Assembly (NCBI GenBank): GCA_023386955.1
Contig: JAEWIS010000031.1
Span: forward strand, 1-64,000
DNA from: Bacillota bacterium
GTDB lineage: Bacteria > Bacillota > Bacilli > Paenibacillales > NBRC-103111
Length of the DNA: 64,000 nucleotides
Direction: 5' to 3'
A program made the translations under genes and the position numbers. Below the pieces are notes generated by a model. The model was given only the letters and a program-made list of their open reading frames with translations. It made no database searches and was not told where the DNA came from. Position 1 is the first letter of the stretch. Each line of letters opens with the position of its first letter. Shown here one piece after another: positions 44,382 to 52,087 of the stretch.

Positions 44382-45572
44382 TTACAGCATCCGGGTCCTG
44401 CCCTGCAGGGCCTTTTCCTGTGCGCCGCCACATTGCTCCCCCAGGAAAACGTCGAAGTCCCGGGTAATTGCCCCGTAGCGGAACTGCTCCTTGGCCCGCT
44501 TGTAGCCGGTTTCGGCCAGTCGCTCCGCCAGCGCCGGGTTCTCCCGCAGCCGGATTACTGCTTGGGCAATGGCCTCTGCCGAGGACGGGTCTACGATCAG
44601 CCCCGTCTCCCCGTCCAGCACCGCCTCTACCACACCGCCGGAGTTGCCGCCGATCACCGGCTTGCCGCAGCTGGAGGCCTCCATGTAGACGATGCCGAAG
44701 CCCTCCACATCCCCCTCCGCTGCGATATAACGGCTGGGCATCACGAACACATCGCACAGATTATAATACTTCACCAAATCCTCATCGGCGGCGCGTCCTG
44801 CAAACACCACACAGTCCGACACTCCGGTTTCCTTAGCCAGCCGTTCCAAAGCCTCCCGCTCCGGCCCGCCTCCCACGATGAGATACACCGCGTCAGGGAT
44901 TGCTTTGCGGATTTCCGGCATGGCCCGGATCACCATATCGAAGCCCTTGCGGCCCACCAGCCGCCCAAGGGTCATGAGCACATATTTGCCTTCCAGGCCG
45001 TGCTTGCGGATCAGCGCCGGGTCCTTCTCCATCCGGTCATACTGCTCCTCCACACCGGGATATACCACCTGGAGCCGCTCTGCTTTGACGCCCAGCTCCA
45101 TCATCAGCTTTTTCACATAGGCGCTGTTGACGATCACCGCATCCGCCCGCTGGAGAATGGCCTTCACAATACTCCGCAGCACCGCATACCGGGTCAGCTT
45201 CAGCACATCCATACCGTGGACCGAAACCCCGTATTTCCGGCCGCGGAACACACTTTGGAACCACCCGATCAGCCCGTACAGAATATATCCGTACACCGTG
45301 ATATCGATGTTCTCTTCCTTGATCACCCGGCCCACCTGGGGAATCATCCGCAGGGTATGCCAGGCACTGACCTTCTCATCTTGCAAAAAAGGCTTCCGGA
45401 TCACCTTGAAGGCTTGTCCCGCATCAAAGGCGGGCGCCCCCTTGTAATCCGAGGCGAACACCGTGATCTTGTGCCCGGAATGCCGGCACAGATTATAATA
45501 ATAGTTCTGCATGCCGCCGACTCCCGGCGGGAATACCCCGGCGACAAGCAGAACGTTGCGTTTTTTCATCAT
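44382..45572 (-). CDS. Family 4 glycosyltransferase (GT-B)
   Basis: A 396-residue glycosyltransferase. The N-terminal acceptor domain opens with VLLVAGVFPPGVGGMQNYYYNL. The donor domain has the sugar-nucleotide contacts TLGRLVGRKGFDMVIRAM (about 205-222) and EGFGIVYMEASSCGKPVIG (about 297-315), with the E-x7-E motif. It overlaps the stop of the flippase-like gene in TGATG, so the pair is translationally coupled. Such a pair often builds and places a glycolipid or cell-wall polymer on the membrane. The sugar and acceptor are unknown. Confidence 0.92.
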   Translation of the reverse strand: MMKKRNVLLVAGVFPPGVGGMQNYYYNLCRHSGHKITVFASDYKGAPAFDAGQAFKVIRKPFLQDEKVSAWHTLRMIPQVGRVIKEENIDITVYGYILYGLIGWFQSVFRGRKYGVSVHGMDVLKLTRYAVLRSIVKAILQRADAVIVNSAYVKKLMMELGVKAERLQVVYPGVEEQYDRMEKDPALIRKHGLEGKYVLMTLGRLVGRKGFDMVIRAMPEIRKAIPDAVYLIVGGGPEREALERLAKETGVSDCVVFAGRAADEDLVKYYNLCDVFVMPSRYIAAEGDVEGFGIVYMEASSCGKPVIGGNSGGVVEAVLDGETGLIVDPSSAEAIAQAVIRLRENPALAERLAETGYKRAKEQFRYGAITRDFDVFLGEQCGGAQEKALQGRTRML

Positions 45573-46477
45573 CAGGCGGCCATCCTTTTCCGAATAAGAT
45601 CAATGCTGTTCAGCAGGGTGAAAAGCACCAGCTCCCCCATCAGATTCCAGATGCGCGTAATAATCGAAATCTGGGTCGCCACCGGTACAGGCACCTGGAA
45701 GGAAAGCAGGAACACCAGCGCCCCCTCGCGTATGCCGATGCCGCCGGGCAGCGGACTGATCAGGCCAATCAGCCACGAAACGGCAAAAATCCCCGCCGCC
45801 GTAACAATGTTAACCGACTCCACGCCGAAGGTCTGCAAGAGGAGCCAAAAGGCAATCCCCTGGAGCAGATGGCTCAGGAAATAATAGGACAAATACAGGA
45901 AAAACCGCTCCCTGGGCAAGGAAAGCTCCATTCCCCGGAAGCGTTTGGACAGCTTATGGATCATCTTTTGGCTGAATACCCGCACGGGCTCGTAAAAGAA
46001 GTAAGCAATAGGCAGCAGCACCGCCACCGCCAGCAGCACCGGCAGGAAGATAAAGTGGAAGCTGTAGAGCAGAATAATGCCGTAGATCACCGACACAATG
46101 CCCAGCATCATATTTTCATAGAGAATCGCCGTCATCTGGGTTCCCAATACTACGCCGTGTTTACTGGTCAGATACACCCGCCCCACCAGGTTCCAGAAGC
46201 CGCCGGGCAGATACTTGGCGAACTGGGAGGTCATATAGATGACCAGCCCCCGGTAGGAGGAAATCTGCTTGCCGGAGTCATTCAGAATCTGGACCCAGAT
46301 CCAGGCCTGCACCGCCAGGAAAACCACGAAGATCGACAACGCCAGATAAAAAAAACTCTTGGCTTGCAAGAGGTAGTCCACAATGTCCATGGGCCTCATT
46401 TTGAGGTTGACCACAATAAAATAGACGGTCGCCACCAGAACCACGACCTTCAATACGTTCAAAAGCTTTTTCTTCAT
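45572..46477 (-). CDS. Lysylphosphatidylglycerol synthase TM-like (flippase-like) protein
   Basis: A 301-residue protein with about eight membrane helices, homologous to the transmembrane half of MprF (lysyl-PG flippase; UPF0104). It has no aminoacyl-transferase domain. Typical motifs are AKYLPGGFWNLVGRVYL (about 85-101) and ISPLPGGIGIREGALVFLL (about 238-256). The ATG at 46477 follows AAAGGA; an upstream extension is not supported. Coupled to a glycosyltransferase, it probably moves the glycolipid product across the membrane; that is inference from the pairing. Confidence 0.9.
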   Translation of the reverse strand: MKKKLLNVLKVVVLVATVYFIVVNLKMRPMDIVDYLLQAKSFFYLALSIFVVFLAVQAWIWVQILNDSGKQISSYRGLVIYMTSQFAKYLPGGFWNLVGRVYLTSKHGVVLGTQMTAILYENMMLGIVSVIYGIILLYSFHFIFLPVLLAVAVLLPIAYFFYEPVRVFSQKMIHKLSKRFRGMELSLPRERFFLYLSYYFLSHLLQGIAFWLLLQTFGVESVNIVTAAGIFAVSWLIGLISPLPGGIGIREGALVFLLSFQVPVPVATQISIITRIWNLMGELVLFTLLNSIDLIRKRMAA

Positions 46478-46763
46478 AACCGCATCCTTTCTCTGTATGA
46501 AAGGGAGCCATTCCGCTGCCTGCAAAGTAATACCATCATTGTACACATCTTCATACCCACGCGCAACGAAGGCAAGCCCGCCCTAACCCGCAGTTTCCTT
46601 AGGAAAACCGCCGCTTTATTATCCATCGTTTCCAAAATCCCGCCTTCTAAGCCATCCAACAGGGTATGGGCATATGCCTACAAAAGTGACTTTGGTGCTT
46701 CTTAAATTTTTCTTAAGGTGTATACTGCTTTCTATAACAGTCGGAACAAAGGAGGAATACGCC

Positions 46764-47279
46764 ATGTACATACGTGTACTTGAAAAAGAAGATGCTGCGC
46801 TCTACCAGGAGCTCCGGCTTATGGGGTTACAGCAATGTCCCGAGGCCTTCGGCTCGGATTACGACCGGGAGGTCCGTTTCAGCAGGGAAACGGTGATCGA
46901 AAGGCTTCAGCCTGTGGAAGGCCAAAGGGCCACGGTGGGAGCTTTTGGAGAGGACGGCCGGTTATGGGGCATTGCTGCGGCTATCCGTATGGGAACGGTG
47001 AAAGAGCAGCATAAGGCGGATGTCTGCCGGGTGTTTGTCCATCCGGAGGCCAGAGGCGGTGGAGCAGCCCGTCAGTTAATGACGGAGCTGATCCGGCTGG
47101 CCCAAGGCTGGACGGGGGTGGAGCAGCTGAGGCTGGCGGTAAATGCGGCCAACGAACCCGCCCGGCGGCTGTACCAAGCTCTGGGCTTCCAGGTGTACGG
47201 CACCGAGCGGGAGTCGCTGAAGTGGAATGGTGTGTATTACGATGAGGAATTGATGGTGCTGCGGCTTGCAAAAGCATAA
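46764..47279 (+). CDS. GNAT acetyltransferase
   Basis: A 171-residue acetyltransferase. The acetyl-CoA loop lies in VHPEARGGGAARQLM (about 92-106; R/Q-x-x-G-x-G/A type), followed by AVNAANEPARRLYQALGFQVYG, the usual end of the fold. AAAGGAGG lies 8 nt before the ATG at 46764; the frame from 46674 is longer but lacks a ribosome site. Acceptor unknown. Confidence 0.9.
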   Translation: MYIRVLEKEDAALYQELRLMGLQQCPEAFGSDYDREVRFSRETVIERLQPVEGQRATVGAFGEDGRLWGIAAAIRMGTVKEQHKADVCRVFVHPEARGGGAARQLMTELIRLAQGWTGVEQLRLAVNAANEPARRLYQALGFQVYGTERESLKWNGVYYDEELMVLRLAKA

Positions 47280-47340
47280 CGGGATTCTAAGCCGTGGGAA
47301 TTCTAGGCCGCGTGGGGATGCGGGCTAGAATGGAACACGC

Positions 47341-47527
47341 CATAACGGAACTAAGCGACTGTTAGAAGCTAATATCCGGCTTTTATCGCGTGTAACGGAA
47401 CTCACCGACTCTTACAGGGGTCCCCATGCGCAGAAGTGGATGAATATCAGGCCTAAGAGCTTCTGAGTTCCGTTACATTTTCAAAACCGCCGATTTGAGC
47501 CGCTAAGAGCTTCTGAATTCCGTTACA
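47341..47527. repeat. Four-box intergenic element, class B (copy 9)
   Basis: Forward boxes at 47341 and 47391 (TAACGGAACT...CTTA), reverse boxes at 47451 and 47501 (CTAAGAGCTTCTGAGTTCCG type); spacing 50, 60 and 50 bp, length 187 bp. The sequence differs from the TATTTG class but the layout is the same. It lies in the gap 47280-47697 with the repeat that follows. Confidence 0.88.
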
Positions 47528-47559
47528 GCAAAACTGTAAGCTGTCTGGATCGGCTGTTC

Positions 47560-47698
47560 TGCTGCTACCTCTACTCCTGCCGCTCCTTCCACCGCCGCTC
47601 CTTCTACCCCAACTGCTCCTCCTACCCCTGCTGCTCCTCCTACCCCTGCTGCTCCTCCTACTCCTGCTGCTCCTACTAAATCTTCCAATCCTGCCGCT
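47560..47698. repeat. Pro/Ala-coding 18-bp tandem repeat
   Basis: An 18-bp unit (CCTGCTGCTCCTCCTACC) repeats about three times, with degenerate flanks. On the plus strand one frame reads APPTPAAPPTPAAPP and ends in TAA at 47702, with no start codon. On the minus strand a TTG-started frame gives an Ala/Gly/Val-rich peptide. Neither is supported as a gene. Confidence 0.7.
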
Positions 47699-48366
47699 TA
47701 AATAGGCAACAACGGAATCCGTTCGCGGTTGCCGGCTTTCTCCACCATTTCCTTCCACGCGGCGGGTTTGTTGGGCAGAATGGCGTAGTAGGTGGTGAGG
47801 AATTGTGCTACCAGGCTGCCGGGCAATGTATCCGTCTCTTCATAGGGAAGATAACACAGGTCCAGCTCCCCTACCGCCTCTCCGTCACCCAGCCAGGAGG
47901 GATGGACATAGTCCATGTCCAGCTTGCGGTAGCCCAGATGAGCCAGCACCTCACGACGGACAAAAGGGTCCATCGGCTTAATCCCGCCGAAGCTGTGATC
48001 CTGAATCAGGTAGGGGTTATAGATTTCGGCGAACATGCCCTTCAGCCTCCGGCCGCTGCCTACCGCCCATTCGTTTAGTTCCTGCTGCCTGCGCTGCGTC
48101 AGAAACGGACCGATCCCCAGCCCCTCCCGCCCGATTATCGTAAAATCCGTCATCGCCACTTCCATCTCCGGGTAATAGCGGTATTCCGTGGCACCCACCA
48201 CCTGGCCCCGCTCCACGGCAACATACACCCGCAGGCCGTTATCCTGCAGCGGCTCCTCCCACAGGGGCGCCTCGAGCACCTCCTCCGGGGGAAACACCTC
48301 CTGCATCAGACGGTGCATCGCCGCAAAATAAGGATCATGAATGGATGTGATCCGGATAAATTCCAT
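47698..48366 (-). CDS. GNAT-fold acetyltransferase-like protein
   Basis: A 222-residue protein with the overall fold of GNAT enzymes: an opening FIRITSIHDPYFAAMHRLMQEVFP, a central beta strand EVAMTDFTIIGREGLGIG in the acetyl-CoA position, and HLGYRKLDMDYVHP later. The GxG pattern (GLGIGPFLTQRRQQ) is loose. AAGGAGG lies 8 nt before the ATG at 48366. It is single, flanked by repeats. Substrate unknown. Confidence 0.82.
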   Translation of the reverse strand: MEFIRITSIHDPYFAAMHRLMQEVFPPEEVLEAPLWEEPLQDNGLRVYVAVERGQVVGATEYRYYPEMEVAMTDFTIIGREGLGIGPFLTQRRQQELNEWAVGSGRRLKGMFAEIYNPYLIQDHSFGGIKPMDPFVRREVLAHLGYRKLDMDYVHPSWLGDGEAVGELDLCYLPYEETDTLPGSLVAQFLTTYYAILPNKPAAWKEMVEKAGNRERIPLLPI

Positions 48367-48428
48367 GGATATGTCTCCTCCTTGCAATTATGGCTGACGC
48401 CGATTGCCTGCTATTGTTACGGCGGTAG

Positions 48429-48500
48429 TTGGCGCATCTGGTTAAACACCGGTTATAGCACCCTTTTGAAACTACCGGTTGGCGCATCTGGTTAAACACC
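48429..48500. repeat. Direct repeat pair 50 bp apart
   Basis: GGCGCATCTGGTTAAACACC occurs at 48431 and again at 48481. The 567-bp gap 48367-48933 holds this pair, the 51-bp array that follows, and no gene I can support. Confidence 0.75.
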
Positions 48501-48566
48501 TGTTGAAGCATTTGTTGGAGCATTTTTTGAAACACTTTTGGACATCTGTCCGAAATAGGCGAACTC

Positions 48567-48740
48567 GATTTTTCATATTTAATTCTGCCTTGGCGCCGAT
48601 TTTCGTGCCTTTTAGTCGGTTTTTCATATACATTCTGGCCGTTTCCCTGTCCAGGCCGTTTTTGTATATGATTTTTCATATTTAATTGCTAAAAATGGGC
48701 GGTGGGCGGCTTTTATACTCGATTTTTCATATACAACTAG
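48567..48740. repeat. 51-bp periodic array of TTTTTCATAT boxes
   Basis: TTTTTCATAT starts at 48569, 48620, 48672 and 48723, all on the same strand and 51-52 bp apart. Boxes 1 and 3 continue TTTAATT; boxes 2 and 4 continue ACA, so the array is two copies of a 103-bp dimer. Minus-strand frames through it (YEKSS-type peptides) are repeat translations, not genes. Confidence 0.8.
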
Positions 48741-48933
48741 GTGCAGCATTGGGAGCGGAGACGTATAGCTGCAGCAATAGTAGGTATGTACCTCAACATC
48801 CGCGTAGCTCACGGGGTTGCACCATCCATAGGCTAGTATTCTACGGCTTTCACGCCGGCCGTTATCTAGCCCCGTTCAGTTCCATGGTTCCCGTTTACCG
48901 CTCCCTCCCCATCAACGTGCGCCGTCTATCCCC

Positions 48934-49602
48934 TCACCCGTTCAAAAACGGGTTCCGCCACTCCATCAGCACCGCATGGTTTAGCGACTCCTCATCCTCC
49001 AGGTAGTTGTCCAGCACCGCCACCGGCGTCCGGCCGCAGCGCAAGAGGAAGGTGATGACCGGGTCCTTCAGCCGCCCGGCCAGCACCTCCTCCAAATATT
49101 GCTGGGGAGTGAACCGCTCCGCCCACTTATAGTAGCCCGACATCCGCCCGCCGCCTAACAGACGCTCCAGCCCAAGCTGCACCACCACCTCGTACATGGT
49201 CTGCATCATCCACTTGCCCAGGCCCAGCTTCCGGTAACGGGGCGAAACGCTGATATCGACTACATACAGGCTGTTGCCCTGGGGGTTATGCGCGCGGATG
49301 TACCCCTCGTCGGTGATCTCCGCCCAGGTGTGCTGCGGATGACCTGCATCATAGGCCACCACCAGCCCGGTCATGGACCCGGCCAGCTCCCCCTCCACCT
49401 CCACACACAGCGCCCCTTCCGGAAAAAGAGACACATGGTTGGCCAGCTGTTCTTTGTTCCACCACAGCTCCGAAGGAAACGGCGGCGGAAAGCATTCCGC
49501 CTGAATGCGGATGAGCCCGTCGAAGTCCCTCTCCGTATACCGCCGGATCACAGTCCGGTGGGGCTGACCCTCCGGGGTAAACGTGTATAATTCCTTTATC
49601 AT
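48934..49602 (-). CDS. GNAT acetyltransferase paired with a nitrilase
   Basis: A 222-residue acetyltransferase. The acetyl-CoA motif VVDISVSPRYRKLGLGKWMMQTMYE (about 122-146) is standard. It starts 20 bp after the nitrilase stop at the ATG 49602. In B. subtilis YhcX a GNAT domain like this is fused to a carbon-nitrogen hydrolase; here the two are separate neighbours with the nitrilase first. That supports a shared pathway, perhaps amide or amine recycling. Confidence 0.88.
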   Translation of the reverse strand: MIKELYTFTPEGQPHRTVIRRYTERDFDGLIRIQAECFPPPFPSELWWNKEQLANHVSLFPEGALCVEVEGELAGSMTGLVVAYDAGHPQHTWAEITDEGYIRAHNPQGNSLYVVDISVSPRYRKLGLGKWMMQTMYEVVVQLGLERLLGGGRMSGYYKWAERFTPQQYLEEVLAGRLKDPVITFLLRCGRTPVAVLDNYLEDEESLNHAVLMEWRNPFLNG

Positions 49603-49622
49603 AAAAACGCCAGCCCTTTCCC

Positions 49623-50486
49623 CTACATCGACGTCCAATCGGGATACAAATCCGTGCGGCGGTCCCGCCACGTGGTCACACTGCCCCGCTGGCGAACCTC
49701 CTCCAGCAGGCTCAAATCCAGATCAGCCGTGACGATCATATCGTCATTGATTTCCCCCTCGGCCAGTACCCCCCGGGGAGGAAACGGGATGTCGTTGGGG
49801 CTTAAGATCGCGGCCTGGCCATAGTTGGCCCGCATAAAATCCACATTTTCCAAGGCGCCAACGGTCCCGGTTGTCACCACATAAATCTGATTCTCCACCG
49901 TCCGGGCATGGCAGGAATAACGCACCCGGTAAAACCCGTGCCGGTCGTCGGTACAGGACGGGCAAAAAATCACATCCGCCCCCGCGGCGCGCACCATCCG
50001 CACAATCTCCGGGAACTCGATGTCGTAGCAGGTCAGAATGCCGATCCGCCCTTTGGCCGTATCGAACACCCGCACCCCGTCCCCGGCGCTCATCCGCCAT
50101 TCGGTGACCTCGGTCGGCGTAATATGCAGCTTGTCCTGGCGCTCCACCCGGCCGTCCGGATAAAACAGATGGGCCGTATTGTACAGCCGCCCCTCCCTCT
50201 CCGTCACATGGGTGCCCCCGATAATGTGCACGCCGTGGGTCTGTGCCAGCCCCCGAAACAAGGCCGTATACTGCTCCGTAAAACCCGGCAGCGCATGAAT
50301 GGGCAGCCCTTCCCCTGCACCGTTGCCGATGGACAGAAGCTGGGTCGTAAAAAACTCCGGGAACAAAATAAACTCGGACCCGTATTCCATCGCCGTTTTC
50401 ACATAATGCTCCGACTGTCTGGCGAAATCCTGAAACCCCTCCGCCTTGCGGAGCCGGTATTGTACGGCGGATACCCGCATTTTCAA
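49623..50486 (-). CDS. Carbon-nitrogen hydrolase (nitrilase superfamily)
   Basis: A 287-residue amidase-type enzyme. The catalytic triad is visible: Glu in LFPEFFTTQ (about 44), Lys in RQDKLHITPTE (about 119) and Cys in ILTCYDIEFPE (about 153). AGGAGG lies 7 nt before the TTG start at 50486; an in-frame ATG two codons later is badly spaced. It resembles the hydrolase half of YhcX. It follows a patatin gene and precedes the GNAT gene on one strand. The amide substrate is unknown. Confidence 0.9.
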   Translation of the reverse strand: MKMRVSAVQYRLRKAEGFQDFARQSEHYVKTAMEYGSEFILFPEFFTTQLLSIGNGAGEGLPIHALPGFTEQYTALFRGLAQTHGVHIIGGTHVTEREGRLYNTAHLFYPDGRVERQDKLHITPTEVTEWRMSAGDGVRVFDTAKGRIGILTCYDIEFPEIVRMVRAAGADVIFCPSCTDDRHGFYRVRYSCHARTVENQIYVVTTGTVGALENVDFMRANYGQAAILSPNDIPFPPRGVLAEGEINDDMIVTADLDLSLLEEVRQRGSVTTWRDRRTDLYPDWTSM

Positions 50487-50551
50487 TGGAACCCCTCCTG
50501 TCCGCCGCCGGCCATCAGCCCGCAGCCCGTTATGCCGTTATGGTACCAAAG

Positions 50552-51421
50552 TTATCCGCCCTCCGCCACTTTCCGGATGCTGTCCATGTTGGCCTTGGCA
50601 CATTCGTAGCCCAGCTCCATACAGCGGTCCGCACAGGGGAAGTCAAGGATGCCGATGGAGCCCAGCTCCGGGGAGAGGATCAGCTCCGGGTAGCCGGAAT
50701 CTGCCTGGGACATCCGGTGCAGACCGAGACTGACCGACCGGGACAAAATGGAGGAAAAGCTCCACTTGAACAGGTGCAGGGGCGCCACCGTCACCAAATC
50801 CACCGCCACAATCCGTTTGGCGCCCATAGCCTTCAGAGCAGCGGCCGGACAGTTGTCCATCAGGCCTCCGTCCACCAGCAGCCGCTCCCCCATACGCACC
50901 GGCCGGAAGATGCCGGGAATGGACATGCTGGCCATAACCGCATGGGCCAAACTCCCGTCCGGGACCACCTCACAGTGGGGGCCAAGAATGCCCGTTTCCG
51001 CAGGACGGTTGGCGAACAGCACCTGGCAGCCCGCCGCCAGATCCGTGGCTGCCACCGCAAAAGGCAGCTGCAGCTCTCCGATCTGCCGTTCCCCCAGCAG
51101 CTCCTCCAACAGCTTAGCCAGCCTTTTGCCGCGGATGAGCCCCGGCAGGGAGCCCTTCGGCGCCAGCCACCGGCAGGCCAGGCCGGCATAATCCACATCC
51201 ATCAGCTTGGCGCTGAGCCGGGAGGTCAGCACTGCCAGCTCCCGAGCGGTGGCGCCGCAGGCCAGCATGGCCGCAGCCAAGGCCCCTGCGCTGGTTCCGG
51301 CCACCGCCTGGACCGGGATGCCCTCCTCCTCCAAGGCGCGGACCACTCCCGCGTGACAGCAGCCTGTTACCCCTCCTCCGCCCAATGCCAGAGCGATGCC
51401 CCTTTGCTGCTCCTGCTTCAC
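50552..51421 (-). CDS. Patatin-like phospholipase
   Basis: A 289-residue serine hydrolase. The oxyanion-hole GGGGVTGCCHAG (about 14-25), the nucleophile motif GTSAGA (Ser near 44) and the catalytic Asp in VDGGLMD (about 190) are in the right order. No signal peptide is seen, so it acts inside the cell, as bacterial YchK/RssA-type proteins do. It is upstream of the nitrilase and GNAT genes, 65 bp apart, and may share their promoter. Substrates are probably membrane phospholipids or fatty acyl esters. Confidence 0.9.
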   Translation of the reverse strand: MKQEQQRGIALALGGGGVTGCCHAGVVRALEEEGIPVQAVAGTSAGALAAAMLACGATARELAVLTSRLSAKLMDVDYAGLACRWLAPKGSLPGLIRGKRLAKLLEELLGERQIGELQLPFAVAATDLAAGCQVLFANRPAETGILGPHCEVVPDGSLAHAVMASMSIPGIFRPVRMGERLLVDGGLMDNCPAAALKAMGAKRIVAVDLVTVAPLHLFKWSFSSILSRSVSLGLHRMSQADSGYPELILSPELGSIGILDFPCADRCMELGYECAKANMDSIRKVAEGG

Positions 51422-51603
51422 GGGAACCCTCCTTTTTTATGGATGATGCTTATAGGGTTTCCGAACTGCCGGGACTTTACCGGAAGAAACGGTTATATCG
51501 GTGTTTCACCTAGAACTCCGGGCGTTCACCGGGTATAATATAATGGAGACTAGACTATTATTGAAGCAATCCGCAGGATAAGAATAAAGGAGGCCAAAAC
51601 CCG

Positions 51604-51951
51604 ATGAACTGCCCGGTATGCGATAATGTGAGAATGCGTGAAGTGGAAAAAGCAGGCGTTACCATAGACACATGCCCCCAGTGCAAAGGGGTCTGGCTGG
51701 ACCGTGGGGAACTGGACAAGTTAATGAGCGACGTGCGCGAGGTCCGGGAGGACTTCAATACGTGGCAGAAGCAGCGTGACGATGATTACGAGCGCCGCGA
51801 TTACGACCGTCGTGACGGTGAACGGCGCGACTACGAGCAGCGGAGCTACGAGCATAACCCCTCCTACGACAAGAATCATTACCCTCAGCAGGGCTACAAA
51901 GGCAAAAAGAAAAAGAGCATTCTGGACAGTCTGGGCGATCTGTTCGACTAA
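51604..51951 (+). CDS. TFIIB-type zinc-finger protein
   Basis: A 115-residue protein. Four zinc ligands form CPVC...CPQC (residues 3-6 and 24-27), followed by KGVWLDRGELDKLM, the usual tail of the TFIIB-type zinc ribbon. Residues 47-95 are full of charged Arg, Asp, Glu and Tyr in short repeats (RRDYDRRD, RRDYEQRS), and the end is KKKKSILDSLGDLFD, perhaps a short membrane-surface helix. A TATAAT lies upstream and AAAGGAGG before the ATG. It stands alone before the ABC exporter. Function unknown. Confidence 0.88.
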   Translation: MNCPVCDNVRMREVEKAGVTIDTCPQCKGVWLDRGELDKLMSDVREVREDFNTWQKQRDDDYERRDYDRRDGERRDYEQRSYEHNPSYDKNHYPQQGYKGKKKKSILDSLGDLFD

Positions 51952-52087
51952 GAAGATACGTCTCCATTCCATAATTGCTATACTCGCAAGCTCACAGCAG
52001 TGTTTTATCGGAAACCAGCCGCTGCCCCCAGCACGGGGTAACAGTCGGCTGGTTTTCGCGTCATCATAACCGGGAGGATTGTTCCAC

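Noticed and set aside
47453..47758. Arg/Ser- or Ala/Gly-rich minus-strand frames
   Set aside because: They translate an 18-bp tandem repeat and part of a four-box element; no ribosome site and no non-repeat sequence.
48335..48812. Two minus-strand frames with YEKSS repeats
   Set aside because: They translate the 51-bp array and run from weak starts. The repeated peptide reflects the DNA period.
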